Shown here: piece after piece, positions 7,272 to 15,734 of the stretch
Numbering within the stretch: the first letter of the stretch is position 1
Layout of the letters: each line of letters starts with the position of its first letter
DNA from: Bacteroides sp.
GTDB lineage: Bacteria; Bacteroidota; Bacteroidia; Bacteroidales; Marinifilaceae
Direction: 5' to 3'
Assembly: GCA_021771575.1 (NCBI GenBank)
Contig: JAETOX010000019.1
Coordinates: 1 to 33,673, forward strand
DNA: 33,673 nt
Position numbers and translations under genes: made by a program
The notes under the pieces: generated by a model
What the model was told of the DNA's origin: nothing
Seen by the model: the letters and a program-made list of their open reading frames with translations, nothing else
Database searches by the model: none

Positions 7272-8779
7272 TAATTTTTCTGAATCAAATAATCGCTAAT
7301 TCCTAGTTCTTGGTAGGTTTTGATCAACTCTTCGTCGTTATCGGTGATCACCAGTAATTTGTCTTCCGGTTGCAGGTGGGTTTTACCTTTGGGGATAAAA
7401 AAGCGTTGCTCTCTTTTCACCATTACTACCAGGGTATTGTCGGGGAGAGTGAGGTCCATCAGGCGATTTCCGTTGACAAGCAGATTGGGAGTAACGACGA
7501 TTTCCGACATTGCTGATTTGATTTCTTCCGGTAGTTCCATGCCGAAATCATTACCTTGCTTTTCCTCAGCTTCCGATAGTCCCAGTAATTTAGCCATCGA
7601 GCTTACGGTTGTACCCTGAACCAGCAGTGATACGATGGTAATGAAAAAGACCACATTAAAAATGAGTGAAGCATGTTGCACACCTGCAATCAGGGGATAA
7701 GTGGCGAAAATAATGGGGACGGCGCCTCTTAGGCCTACCCACGAAACATATAATCTGGCTTTGTTGCTCATGCCCCGGAAAGGGAGTAGGCACAGGAATA
7801 CACTGATGGGACGTGCCAGAAGAATCATAAATACCCCGACCAGAAGCCCAAGACCGGTGATGGGAATCAAATCGCTCGGATTGACCAGCAAACCCAGGGT
7901 AAGGAACATTACGATCTGGAACAACCAGGTGAAACCGTCAAAAAAGGTGATGGTACTTTTCTTATGCTGTATTTTATGATTACCGACCACTAAACCGGCG
8001 ATATATACGGCCAGATAACCGTTTCCTTTGATAAGATCCGTAAAAGAAAAAATAAAGAATACAAAAGCCAGTAGCAAAACCGGATAAAGAGATTGATTGT
8101 CGACATTCAGACGGTTCATTACCCAAACGGCCAGTTTCCCCAGGAAAAAACCGGCTAATGCGCCCACAGTCATTTGGATAAAAAACAGCAATATCGGATG
8201 CCACAGGCTTACTTCCTCCGAAGAGGTCTGGATAATCTGAATCAGCAGAATTGTCAGCATATAGGCCATGGGATCATTACTTCCACTTTCTAGCTCCAGC
8301 ATTGGCCGTAGTTTTTCTTTCAGCCCTTGTTTTTTACTTCGTAAAATTGAAAAGACAGAAGCTGAGTCGGTAGACGACATCACGGCTGCCATCAAAAAAG
8401 CTTCGGTCAGGGTGAGCGTGGTGAAGTCCGATACCATACCGCAAACCCAATAAATGAAAACGCCTGTAAGGACAGTGGTGGCAACCACACCTACCGTTGC
8501 CAGTGTTATCCCTTGACCGAGTACAGGTTTTATTTCACGGAATTTGGTATCCATACCACCGGAAAATAGAATAATCGTGAGCGCAATGACCCCGATAAAC
8601 TGGGCTCCGTGAGGATCGTTGAACTGAATGCCGATGCCATCACTGCCGAAAAGCATACCTACGCCGAGAAAAAGCAGTAAGACTGGAACTCCGAAACGGA
8701 AACCGGCTTTACCGGCTAAAATACTAAAAAATAACAAAATGGCCCCGATAAGAATGATATTGCCTGTGTCTAGTATCAT
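7271..8779 (-). CDS. CvrA/NhaP2-type potassium or sodium/proton antiporter
   Basis: This 502-residue protein has about 12-13 membrane helices (residues 1-395) of the cation:proton antiporter-1 family. Typical motifs include GVGMLFGSDGIGIQF, LFSGGMDTKF and the ion-path segment SSTDSASVFSILRS at about 136-149, followed by ELESGSNDPMAYML. A cytoplasmic C-terminal TrkA_C/RCK_C regulatory domain is present at about 420-495 (PDNTLVVMVKREQRFFIPKG, DKLLVITDND). The layout matches potassium/proton antiporters such as CvrA (NhaP2), which guard against K+ excess or pH stress. It is the first gene of a two-gene unit with the NlpC/P60 lipoprotein. Upstream is a 161-base divergent region carrying a minus-strand TATTTTTG box at 8872-8879. 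Ion specificity cannot be read from sequence. Confidence 0.9.
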   Translation of the reverse strand: MILDTGNIILIGAILLFFSILAGKAGFRFGVPVLLLFLGVGMLFGSDGIGIQFNDPHGAQFIGVIALTIILFSGGMDTKFREIKPVLGQGITLATVGVVATTVLTGVFIYWVCGMVSDFTTLTLTEAFLMAAVMSSTDSASVFSILRSKKQGLKEKLRPMLELESGSNDPMAYMLTILLIQIIQTSSEEVSLWHPILLFFIQMTVGALAGFFLGKLAVWVMNRLNVDNQSLYPVLLLAFVFFIFSFTDLIKGNGYLAVYIAGLVVGNHKIQHKKSTITFFDGFTWLFQIVMFLTLGLLVNPSDLIPITGLGLLVGVFMILLARPISVFLCLLPFRGMSNKARLYVSWVGLRGAVPIIFATYPLIAGVQHASLIFNVVFFITIVSLLVQGTTVSSMAKLLGLSEAEEKQGNDFGMELPEEIKSAMSEIVVTPNLLVNGNRLMDLTLPDNTLVVMVKREQRFFIPKGKTHLQPEDKLLVITDNDEELIKTYQELGISDYLIQKN

Positions 8780-8871
8780 GGGAATGGGTTAAAACGGTTA
8801 AAAATGGATGAAACGGATAATCGAAGTAATTCAACCGCTTTATCTGTCCATCTCTATTATTATCTTAATCG

Positions 8872-8879
8872 CAAAAATA
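8872..8879 (-). promoter_or_regulatory. Candidate -7 box for the antiporter/NlpC unit
   Basis: The minus strand reads TATTTTTG, a perfect TAnnTTTG match about 93 bases upstream of the antiporter start. The expected -33 position has no clear TTTG. Confidence 0.4.
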
Positions 8880-8913
8880 TAAAAAATGATGCTAGTATAA
8901 TAGGGTTTTTTAT

Positions 8914-8921
8914 TATTTTTG
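8914..8921 (+). promoter_or_regulatory. Candidate -7 box for the acidic small-protein gene
   Basis: TATTTTTG matches the Bacteroidota -7 consensus and ends 19 bases upstream of the ATG at 8941. No good -33 element is seen. Confidence 0.4.
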
Positions 8922-8940
8922 ATCATTCGAAATAGAAGAA

Positions 8941-9345
8941 ATGATGACAAAAATAGATTTGGAACAACTGGCAGTAGCTTATCCTGATCAAGAAGATTTG
9001 ATACAGGTATACGAAAACTGGGGCGACTCGGTGTATCTACAGGAATTATTTGTAGCTTTGGATGATTACGAACCGGACTGGAATAAAGAGAAAGAACTGG
9101 GAAGTTGGTCTGCCGAGTTTATTTTAGATATACTGGAAGAATTGGAAGATGAACTGATAAACTTGTCTTCGCAGGAGCGGAAAGATCATTTCGAAGAATT
9201 GTTAGAAGAACGGTATGAGGATTTTCGTAGCGGTCATCAATTTGCCCGTATAAACAATATCAATCTTTCTCTTCAGGAAGGCGAAGATCTCGATGCCGTA
9301 CTGGCAGAAACGGATGAAAAAGTTTGCTTCCCGAAATTGAAATAA
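8941..9345 (+). CDS. Small acidic protein of unknown function
   Basis: I do not recognise this 134-residue protein. It is strongly acidic, rich in Glu, Asp and Leu, and mostly predicted helical (for example FILDILEELEDELINLSSQE and HFEELLEERYEDFRSG). It has no signal peptide, membrane segment or metal-binding cluster; the single Cys lies near the C-terminus. The composition is compatible with a soluble helical cytoplasmic protein. Two adjacent ATGs (8941, 8944) are possible starts. It stands alone: the upstream gene is divergent and the downstream gene convergent, and it has its own -7-like box, so it is probably monocistronic. Codon use looks like its neighbours. A real gene is likely because the frame has consistent coding character and the promoter placement fits, but function is open. 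Confidence 0.7.
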   Translation: MMTKIDLEQLAVAYPDQEDLIQVYENWGDSVYLQELFVALDDYEPDWNKEKELGSWSAEFILDILEELEDELINLSSQERKDHFEELLEERYEDFRSGHQFARINNINLSLQEGEDLDAVLAETDEKVCFPKLK

Positions 9346-9480
9346 CCGAGAATCTTAGTGTTGGAATAGTTTGATCCTTTTAGCAGACTGTCCTCCCCCG
9401 GATAAAAAAGAGAGGGTCTAATAAGTAAAAACATCCTGTCGGGAATTGAGTATTTGCTCTCATCCCTGAATAGGGATACG

Positions 9481-9516
9481 AATAAAAAGGAGTGCCTAAG
9501 ACTTGTTAGGCACTCC
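9481..9516 (-). terminator. Rho-independent terminator of the biotin carboxyltransferase gene
   Basis: Arms 9489-9499 (GGAGTGCCTAA) and 9506-9516 form an 11-bp perfect stem with a 6-base loop. Read on the minus strand the stem is followed by TTTTTATT (9481-9488), a classic U-tract. It lies 27 bases past the stop codon of the gene at 9543-11393. Confidence 0.88.
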
Positions 9517-9542
9517 CTTTCAGTATGGAATATTTCCGCTTT

Positions 9543-11393
9543 TCAGGCTTCGATTTCGATCATCGGAGCATCTGCCGCTACGGTAGAACCTTCTTTCACC
9601 AACAGGCGTTTAACAGTTCCGGCGTAATCGGAAGTAATGCTGTTCTCCATTTTCATCGCTTCCAGGATAACTACCGGTTGACCTTTGGTCACAGTGTCTC
9701 CCGGTTTTACCAGGAATCGCATGATGCTACCCGGCATCGGTGCTTTTACCGTCTTACCGGTGATCGGTTCTGCTTTCTTTTCTTCGGCTGCGGCTTTTTC
9801 AACCTTCGGTTCTTCTTTATGCTGAGCTTCGTAAGCTTCTACTTTCTTCTTGGTGAGGAAGTTTTTAGCTACCTGCGGGAATAACTCCAGCAATAACACT
9901 TCTTTCTCGTTGGCAGCCAGTTTTACTCCGCCTGCTTCCGGCAGTTCAGGATTCGGTTGCATTTGATATTTAGAAGTATCGTAAGGAGTTTCTTCGCGGG
10001 TACCGGCAATCTTCAAACGGAATTCCGGATCGACGGGAACCGGAGTTTTTCCGTATTCTCCTTTCACCAGATTCACAAATTGATTGGATACATTACTATA
10101 CATCGGTTTACCGGCTTTAATATCCAGCGCACAGTTGACAGCCTGAGCTCCTACAATCTGGCTGGTCGGTGTTACTAACGGCGGCAGACCGGCAGCCAGA
10201 CGTACAGTCGGGATCAGTTCCATAGCTTTTTCCAGAATATCCATAGAATTCAGCTGTTTCAACTGGGCCACCATATTACTGTACATACCTCCCGGGATTT
10301 CCGCTTTCTTAACCAGTTCGTTCGGTTTGGGGAAATTGAAATAAGCTTCGATAGCATGGCAGGCATTCAACAAAGCTTCTTCATTGCCGGCTTTGGCTGC
10401 TTCGATAGCTTTATCAAATTCTTTGTCTACTTCGGCAGGCAGCGTATCGGTCAACGGGTTGAAAGGTTTCGGGAATTGTTTGGTGGCATCGTAAGCTTCC
10501 AACTCTTTGCGGATTCCCATCAGCTCGTTGTTGATCTTGGCTACGGCTTCCATATTAATATCCAGTTCTACGCCCAGTTTTTTACAGAAAATGTAAACCA
10601 GCTCAATAGCAGGTGCACCCGTTCCGCCGGCGAAATTCCAGATGTTGGTGTCTACTACGTCTACCCCCTTGATGATAGCCATCAATACGGCTCCCAGACC
10701 ATAACCCGGAGTACAGTGAGTGTGGAAATCGATCGGAATGGAAAGATGTTGTTTGAATAACGGAATTAATTCTGCAATTCGCGAAGGAGGTACCAGACCA
10801 CTCATGTCTTTAATCGTGATCATATCGGCTCCCAGAGCAGCCATTTGTTTGGCTTTGTCGAGGAAATAGGCATTGGTAAATACCGGTTCAGGGTTCTTTT
10901 TACCTTTCAATTTATCGAAGAAACCCAATTTCGGGTATTTTGGATCTATGGTATAACATACGGCACAGTCGGCGATTCCTCCGTATTTTTTTACATACTT
11001 AATCGTTGATTTTACGTTGTTTACATCGTTCAATGCATCAAAAATACGCATGATGCCCAGACCAGACTCGATCGAATTTCGACAAAAACCTTCGATGATT
11101 TCATCCGTATATGGAGCATAGCCGAACAGATTACGTCCCCGTGAAAGTGCCGTCAGTTTGGAAACATCCCCCACTGCAGCTTTAATCTTTTCCAGTCTGT
11201 CCCAAGGATTTTCATTCAGGTAGCGCATTACGGAATCCGGTACGGCTCCTCCCCAAACTTCCATTGCATAGAATTTGGCGTCTTTGTAAAAAGGTAATAC
11301 TCTGTCGATTTGTTTTTGAGTCATTCGGGTAGCAAAAGAGGATTGCTGACCATCTCTAAGCGTAAGATCCCGGATTAATAATTTTTGTGCCAT
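9543..11393 (-). CDS. Biotin-dependent carboxyltransferase: pyruvate carboxylase subunit B / oxaloacetate decarboxylase alpha type, fused to biotin carrier
   Basis: The protein has 616 residues. The N-terminal HMGL-like carboxyltransferase TIM barrel (about 5-270) starts LLIRDLTLRDGQQSSFATRM and includes AMEVWGGAVPDSVMRYL and DFHTHCTPGYG. A conserved PYC/OADA domain (about 290-480) follows, then a charged Ala/Lys/Glu linker and a biotinyl carrier domain (about 545-616) with EAMKMENS; Lys581 is the expected biotin site. This is the layout of OadA, PycB and the 5S-type subunit fused to BCCP. It moves a carboxyl group between biotin and pyruvate/oxaloacetate, or a related acyl substrate. No beta or gamma membrane decarboxylase subunit, nor a biotin carboxylase gene, is adjacent, so the partner must be elsewhere. 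The gene is monocistronic, with a -7-like box upstream and a strong terminator. Confidence 0.9.
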   Translation of the reverse strand: MAQKLLIRDLTLRDGQQSSFATRMTQKQIDRVLPFYKDAKFYAMEVWGGAVPDSVMRYLNENPWDRLEKIKAAVGDVSKLTALSRGRNLFGYAPYTDEIIEGFCRNSIESGLGIMRIFDALNDVNNVKSTIKYVKKYGGIADCAVCYTIDPKYPKLGFFDKLKGKKNPEPVFTNAYFLDKAKQMAALGADMITIKDMSGLVPPSRIAELIPLFKQHLSIPIDFHTHCTPGYGLGAVLMAIIKGVDVVDTNIWNFAGGTGAPAIELVYIFCKKLGVELDINMEAVAKINNELMGIRKELEAYDATKQFPKPFNPLTDTLPAEVDKEFDKAIEAAKAGNEEALLNACHAIEAYFNFPKPNELVKKAEIPGGMYSNMVAQLKQLNSMDILEKAMELIPTVRLAAGLPPLVTPTSQIVGAQAVNCALDIKAGKPMYSNVSNQFVNLVKGEYGKTPVPVDPEFRLKIAGTREETPYDTSKYQMQPNPELPEAGGVKLAANEKEVLLLELFPQVAKNFLTKKKVEAYEAQHKEEPKVEKAAAEEKKAEPITGKTVKAPMPGSIMRFLVKPGDTVTKGQPVVILEAMKMENSITSDYAGTVKRLLVKEGSTVAADAPMIEIEA

Positions 11394-11428
11394 AGTTCAA
11401 GTGTTTATTTTTGTGGTTTTGATTTGTA

Positions 11429-11436
11429 CAAACTTA
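11429..11436 (-). promoter_or_regulatory. Candidate -7 box for the biotin carboxyltransferase gene
   Basis: The minus strand reads TAAGTTTG, a full TAnnTTTG match 36 bases upstream of the start codon. No convincing -33 element at the expected distance. Confidence 0.45.
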
Positions 11437-11583
11437 TTAAATTAAAATGATAACTTCTAATAAAAAACTAAGAAAATGTAGAAAAAAATCATTATTTGTT
11501 GCCAGAAGCCTTCGAATGGTTTTAAATTGTAATCTGAAAGCAATATTTTCGACATTTTTTTTTATTCCTATCGTTTGTTTCGT

Positions 11584-11591
11584 TATGTTTG
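11584..11591 (+). promoter_or_regulatory. Candidate -7 box upstream of coaD (distal)
   Basis: TATGTTTG matches TAnnTTTG; a T-run (11555-11563) lies at the -33 distance. The box is 116 bases upstream of coaD and immediately precedes the small CACTCG/CGAGTG hairpin. A second candidate, TATTTTTG at 11680-11687, is closer to the gene, with a GTTG 23 bases before it. Confidence 0.35.
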
Positions 11592-11706
11592 TACACTCGA
11601 TCCGAGTGGTAAGCGCTAGATGTCTTTGTGCTAAATGATTTAACGATAATAAGTTGATCGGGCAAATCGATGATCGCTTTATTTTTGAAATTAGACAATA
11701 GGAATT

Positions 11707-12201
11707 ATGGAAAAAATTGCAGTATTCCCGGGTTCTTTTGATCCTTTCACCATTGGACATGAAGAAATTGTCAGACGGGGATTGAAGTTGTTCGATAAAA
11801 TTATTATTGCAGTCGGTATCAATCCCGTGAAAAAAGAATTTTTAGATACCGAATGTCGCATCGGGCTGATTAAAAAAGCATTTTCCGATACGGATCGGGT
11901 GGTAGTAGAACCTTATTCCGGCTTGACAGTCGATTTCTGCCGGCAAGTGAATGCTCATTTGATCATCCGTGGATTGAGGACTGCGGCCGATTTCGAATAT
12001 GAAAGGGCGGTCGGACAAGCGAACCGGGCAATGGACGGGCGGATCGAGACCGTCTTTATCCTGACTTCGACAGAGCATACTTTTGTCAGCTCGACCATAG
12101 TCCGCAATATCTATCTGAATGGGGGAGATGTTTCCAAATTTTTGCCCGAGCGTTTGACCACGGAAGATCTCCGCGAGTGTGAAAAGGGAAGACTTCATTA
12201 A
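11707..12201 (+). CDS. coaD: Phosphopantetheine adenylyltransferase
   Basis: This 164-residue protein is a full-length CoaD. The N-terminal nucleotidyltransferase motif FPGSFDPFTIGHEEI contains the T-x-G-H signature (His18). RGLRTAADFEYE and the C-terminal SSTIVRNIYLNGGDVSKFLP are diagnostic for this enzyme. It transfers AMP from ATP to 4'-phosphopantetheine, giving dephospho-CoA in the penultimate step of coenzyme A synthesis in the cytoplasm. The start at 11707 fits the usual length of about 160 residues. The serine hydrolase gene starts 12 bases downstream and is probably on the same transcript, although no functional link is known. Confidence 0.97.
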   Translation: MEKIAVFPGSFDPFTIGHEEIVRRGLKLFDKIIIAVGINPVKKEFLDTECRIGLIKKAFSDTDRVVVEPYSGLTVDFCRQVNAHLIIRGLRTAADFEYERAVGQANRAMDGRIETVFILTSTEHTFVSSTIVRNIYLNGGDVSKFLPERLTTEDLRECEKGRLH

Positions 12202-12213
12202 TATAAGGTGTGC

Positions 12214-13362
12214 ATGAACAGGAGAGGATGGAAGATCGGAGTCGGGATGGCGGTTTTGTTACTGCTGGTTTACTGGACGATGCCCACTTATGTGCGCGAA
12301 GCTTTGATTCACTGGTATCCGAATATTACCGATACTTATCTGTTTGCTTCTCATACTGTTCACAAAGCGGACACCTGCTGGGAATGGCCTGTCGCCGAAA
12401 ATTACAACCGCGATACCCTCAGTGAGGAAGAACAGGCGGCTTTGACCGAATACGGTACGGTGGCCTATCTGGTGATTCAGAACGATAGCATTTTATATGA
12501 AGAATACAGGGATAACTGGACTCCGGAGACCTTGGCGAATATCTTTTCCGCTACCAAAAGTATTGTGGGGCTATTGATCGGTATTGCTTACGATGAGGGC
12601 TATATTCATAGCCTGGATGATAAAGTCAGCCTCTATTTGCCTGAATTCAAAGAAGGAGGTAAAGACAAAATCACTGTTCGCCACCTGTTGACAATGAGTT
12701 CGGGATTGAATTGGGATGAGGCGTATTCTTCCCTGTTCTCGATAACCACACAGGCTTACTACGGCGATCGGATCCGCGATCTGGTGATGGGACTCGAGCC
12801 GGTGGAAGAGCCCGGGAAACGGTATTCCTATAAGAGTGGGGACACGCAATTGTTGTCGTTCGTTTTAGAAGCGGCATTACCAGACACATTGTCCGTCAGT
12901 GAGTATGCCCAACAAAAGTTATGGCAGCCGATGCAGGCCTGTGCCGATGCGCTCTGGAATTTAGATCGGCCCGGCGGGGATGAAAAGACCTATTGTTGTT
13001 TCAATACCACTGCCCGTGACCTGGCCCGTTTCGGACGATTGATTTTGCATCAGGGCAATTGGAATGGCAAACAACTGATTTCGCCGGCTTACCTCAGCGA
13101 GGCCATCGCTCCTGCTGCCTGGCTGGAAAATGAGTTCGGGGACGGACCGTTGGATTATTACGGTTTTCAAATCTGGACCATGCACTATAAAGGTCTTGCT
13201 TTCCCTGCTTTCCGTGGTTTAGGTGGGCAATATATGTTCGCTATTCCACAGAAAAATGCCATTGTCGTGCGGCTGGGGCACCGACGCAGCGATACCTACC
13301 GGCGCGAAAATACGATCGATATGGAACAATACTTGGACATCGCTTTCCGGATATTGAAGTAA
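12214..13362 (+). CDS. Class-C beta-lactamase-like serine hydrolase
   Basis: The ATG at 12214 (MNRRGWKIG) is preferred over an in-frame GTG six bases earlier. The resulting protein has 382 residues: a basic N-terminus and one hydrophobic segment (about 8-22, signal anchor or signal peptide), then a serine beta-lactamase-like domain. The nucleophile motif S-x-x-K is seen as SATK (Ser112, Lys115) in NIFSATKSIVGLLIG. The second motif is YKS (Tyr206) in RYSYKSGDTQLL, and the C-terminal region carries RGLGGQYMFAIPQKNAIVV followed by RLGHRR. DDKVSLYLPEFKEGGKDKIT and VRHLLTMSSGL are typical of this family, which includes penicillin-binding proteins, esterases and D-aminopeptidases. Substrate is unknown; antibiotic hydrolysis should not be assumed. 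It follows coaD by 12 bases. Confidence 0.88.
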   Translation: MNRRGWKIGVGMAVLLLLVYWTMPTYVREALIHWYPNITDTYLFASHTVHKADTCWEWPVAENYNRDTLSEEEQAALTEYGTVAYLVIQNDSILYEEYRDNWTPETLANIFSATKSIVGLLIGIAYDEGYIHSLDDKVSLYLPEFKEGGKDKITVRHLLTMSSGLNWDEAYSSLFSITTQAYYGDRIRDLVMGLEPVEEPGKRYSYKSGDTQLLSFVLEAALPDTLSVSEYAQQKLWQPMQACADALWNLDRPGGDEKTYCCFNTTARDLARFGRLILHQGNWNGKQLISPAYLSEAIAPAAWLENEFGDGPLDYYGFQIWTMHYKGLAFPAFRGLGGQYMFAIPQKNAIVVRLGHRRSDTYRRENTIDMEQYLDIAFRILK

Positions 13363-13458
13363 AATGGAAGTTTTTTTCCCAATTAACAGATTATTTGTGA
13401 GAAATTTGCGAAATTTGCGCCTGATTGACGGAAAACAGCTGATTGTTTTTTGTAATAA

Positions 13459-13466
13459 TAAGTTTG
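13459..13466 (+). promoter_or_regulatory. Candidate -7 box for the PCMD/barrel pair
   Basis: TAAGTTTG is a full match to TAnnTTTG, 19 bases upstream of the PCMD lipoprotein ATG at 13486. The -33 element is not clear. Just upstream, GAAATTTGC occurs twice in tandem (about 13401-13418). Confidence 0.45.
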
Positions 13467-13485
13467 ATCGGTTATTTAATGAAAT

Positions 13486-14862
13486 ATGATTAGAATGAAA
13501 ACGTGGACGTGTTATTTATGTATGAGTATTTTTCTCGTTTTTTTGTCCTGTACTAAAGTAGACGAACTGAGCGATGATGCTGAAATTGTTTCATTTCGGA
13601 TAACCGGCGTGTCCGAAGGGGTGCAACTGGATCAGTCAAACATTACTGTAAAAAATAATGAAGTATTGATTCCAGTGGAATTCGGCCGGAAAAATTTTCC
13701 TTTGACAATTGCTACGGAGATCGGTTTTTCGAAAACCACCGACGAAACGAAAAGTGTGGATGCCAGGCCTTTAAACCTGCGTGAATTTACTTTTCCCGAT
13801 ATATATACTTCACAGAAATTTTACTTGATTGCCGCGAGCGGTAAGCCCCATCTGGCACAGATTCGGTTAGTGGATAAACTAAATGCTGAAATATTGGATT
13901 TCGATGTCAATCTGCCGGATAAAGATGCTACTGTTGTGCGTCTACGGGATAATCAAGTCCGGATTATTTTGAAAAAGAGTCTCGGATGGCCTTTGACCAT
14001 CACTCCGAAAATCCGGAAAACGCCGACTGCCCGGTACCGGGATTATCAGGAAGGTGATTCTTTTACTTTTACCTCTATGGCCGATAATGAAAAACACATT
14101 ACGTTGGAAGCGGATAATGGGGATGAAAGAACCTGGAAAATTTTGATCGTACCTTCGATCGAAAATTCCGATTTCGAACGGTGGATCAACGAGGGGACCA
14201 AACAGGTGAATATTGATCCGGTGCCGGGCGAAGGATTAGGATGGGCAACAGCCAATAATAGTTTTGTTTGTGGAACACGGCCTGTCGCTCATGGAAATGG
14301 CAAAGCTGCCGAAATGACAACTGAGTTGCAGAGTATTGGTTTCTTAGGAGATTTGGTAACCTCTGCTACACTTTTTACCGGAAAATTTAAGATTAATATT
14401 TCGGCTTTGAATAATCCGGCGGCCATGACCCATTTCGGTATTCCGTTCGTTTCCAAGCCGCAGTCGGTAACCGTAGAAGCTGCTTATACCGCAGGAAAAC
14501 AATTACAGCAGTCTGTAAAAAATAAAAACGGTATATATGAGTTGACCAATCTTACTGGAGTAGATACAGGACGTATTTGGGTGAAAGTGCTTCATTGGGC
14601 AGGGGAAGGAGAGTTGAAATATCATGACTGGCCTGTCGAGGGAGTGACTGTGCTGGGAGAAGGAGAACAGCTTTTTGACGGTAGCAATACGGCTTTGCGG
14701 CAGTGGGGGACTTATACGATTCCGATAAAATATGATCCTTTGTATCAGCATCTCGGAGCCACCCATTTTGTGATGGTCATGACGTCGAGCCGTCGGGGAG
14801 ATTTCTTTATCGGAGCTGTCGGAAGTAAACTGACTGTCGATAACGTGCAAATAAATTATTAA
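13486..14862 (+). CDS. PCMD-domain surface lipoprotein
   Basis: The protein has 458 residues. A lipoprotein signal is clear (KTWTCYLCMSIFLVFLSC); the ATG at 13495 is an alternative start three codons later. Residues 30-220 contain Ig-like beta segments of the kind that precede PCMD domains (FRITGVSEGVQLDQSNITV, EILDFDVNLPDKDATVVRL). The C-terminal putative carbohydrate metabolism domain (about 225-458) begins ENSDFERWINEG and includes GLGWATANNSFVCGTRPVAHG, SATLFTGKF and HFVMVMTSSRRGDFFIGAVG ending in a beta strand, all usual for this Bacteroidota family. It is predicted to be anchored at the outer membrane. The barrel gene starts one base after its stop, so the two form an operon. Function and ligand are unknown; a role in binding glycan or cell-surface components is inference from the domain name only. 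Confidence 0.85.
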   Translation: MIRMKTWTCYLCMSIFLVFLSCTKVDELSDDAEIVSFRITGVSEGVQLDQSNITVKNNEVLIPVEFGRKNFPLTIATEIGFSKTTDETKSVDARPLNLREFTFPDIYTSQKFYLIAASGKPHLAQIRLVDKLNAEILDFDVNLPDKDATVVRLRDNQVRIILKKSLGWPLTITPKIRKTPTARYRDYQEGDSFTFTSMADNEKHITLEADNGDERTWKILIVPSIENSDFERWINEGTKQVNIDPVPGEGLGWATANNSFVCGTRPVAHGNGKAAEMTTELQSIGFLGDLVTSATLFTGKFKINISALNNPAAMTHFGIPFVSKPQSVTVEAAYTAGKQLQQSVKNKNGIYELTNLTGVDTGRIWVKVLHWAGEGELKYHDWPVEGVTVLGEGEQLFDGSNTALRQWGTYTIPIKYDPLYQHLGATHFVMVMTSSRRGDFFIGAVGSKLTVDNVQINY

Positions 14863-14863
14863 C

Positions 14864-15673
14864 ATGAAGACTATGAAAATTATATTGTATATCCTTCTTT
14901 TTCTGGCAGGTAGTGTCAGTTCTGTTTTTGCCGGTCGGAACACGACGGGAATGAGCGATGAAGTCGAATATCGTTTTGCTTTGGGGGTACAACTGGGTAC
15001 CGACATCGGAGGGGCTATCCCTTTCCCGTTTAAGCATGTCCCAAGTCCGTTCAATCCTTATCCCCGCTTGTTCCCCTCTTTGGGCGCGAAACTATCCTTT
15101 CCGATTACCAGTAAATGGGCTTTGGGTACGGAGATTACCTATAAAAGGGAAGCGATCGATGCAGACGCACGGATTAAAGACCAGCGCTTCAACGATGAGA
15201 AAAATGATGTTATCGCCCGTTTTACCGGATCGGCCGAGATGGGGATGGATTTTACGATGGTGGAAGTTCCCGTATATGCCAAATACACTTTCCGCAACCA
15301 AAAGGACCGTTTACTTTTTGGTGGTTATTTTGCTTATGCCATGAAAGGTAAATTCAATATCCAGGTGAACGAAGGGTTTATGATGACCGACGAAGGAGTA
15401 TACAACGGGGCGATAGAAGACGAGCCCCTGAGGATCAACTTCAGCGATATTCTGGATAGCTGGGATGTCGGCATTTTGCTCGGTTACGAACGCAAATTGT
15501 TTACTCGCGTGGAAATAGGTTTGAGGGTTAGTTGTGGATTCAAAGATATCTTTAAACGTGATAACCAGTATTTCGATTATAAGATGTTACACATGCGCGG
15601 AACCCTGGCCTTGAGTTACAATCTATTCGATATCAAACCTCCGCGCCTGAATCCGTTCAGACATCGGGGATAA
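14864..15673 (+). CDS. PorT-like outer-membrane beta-barrel protein
   Basis: The protein has 269 residues with a signal peptide (about 1-24, cleavage near VFAG). The mature part is rich in alternating hydrophobic strands and aromatic girdle residues: FALGVQLGTDIGG, PSLGAKLSFPITSKWALGTE, MVEVPVYAKYTF, RLLFGGYFAYAMKGKF, DVGILLGYERKLFTRVEIGL and the final LHMRGTLALSYNLF. This is the layout of the PorT/outer-membrane-protein beta-barrel family of Bacteroidota, with about eight strands. ATGs at 14864 and 14873 are both possible. It directly follows the PCMD lipoprotein gene with a one-base gap, suggesting coupled translation and a shared outer-membrane role. Specific cargo or ligand is not inferable. 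Confidence 0.82.
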   Translation: MKTMKIILYILLFLAGSVSSVFAGRNTTGMSDEVEYRFALGVQLGTDIGGAIPFPFKHVPSPFNPYPRLFPSLGAKLSFPITSKWALGTEITYKREAIDADARIKDQRFNDEKNDVIARFTGSAEMGMDFTMVEVPVYAKYTFRNQKDRLLFGGYFAYAMKGKFNIQVNEGFMMTDEGVYNGAIEDEPLRINFSDILDSWDVGILLGYERKLFTRVEIGLRVSCGFKDIFKRDNQYFDYKMLHMRGTLALSYNLFDIKPPRLNPFRHRG

Positions 15674-15734
15674 GATTGTCTGATGGGGCAACTTTACATC
15701 TGCAGCATCACTATACGCTAAATTATAATTCAGT

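Larger units (their letters stand above)
11394..11706. other. AT-rich divergent intergenic region
   Basis: These 313 bases separate the biotin enzyme gene (-) from coaD (+). I see no gene. The region is AT-rich with runs of A and T. It contains -7-like boxes described separately and a small perfect hairpin (CACTCG at 11594-11599, CGAGTG at 11603-11608). Confidence 0.6.

Noticed and set aside
9385-9477. Small hairpins (AGAC...GTCT; ATCCCT/AGGGAT) after the acidic-protein gene
   Set aside because: Stems of six base pairs or less, without T-runs; not strong enough to call a terminator.
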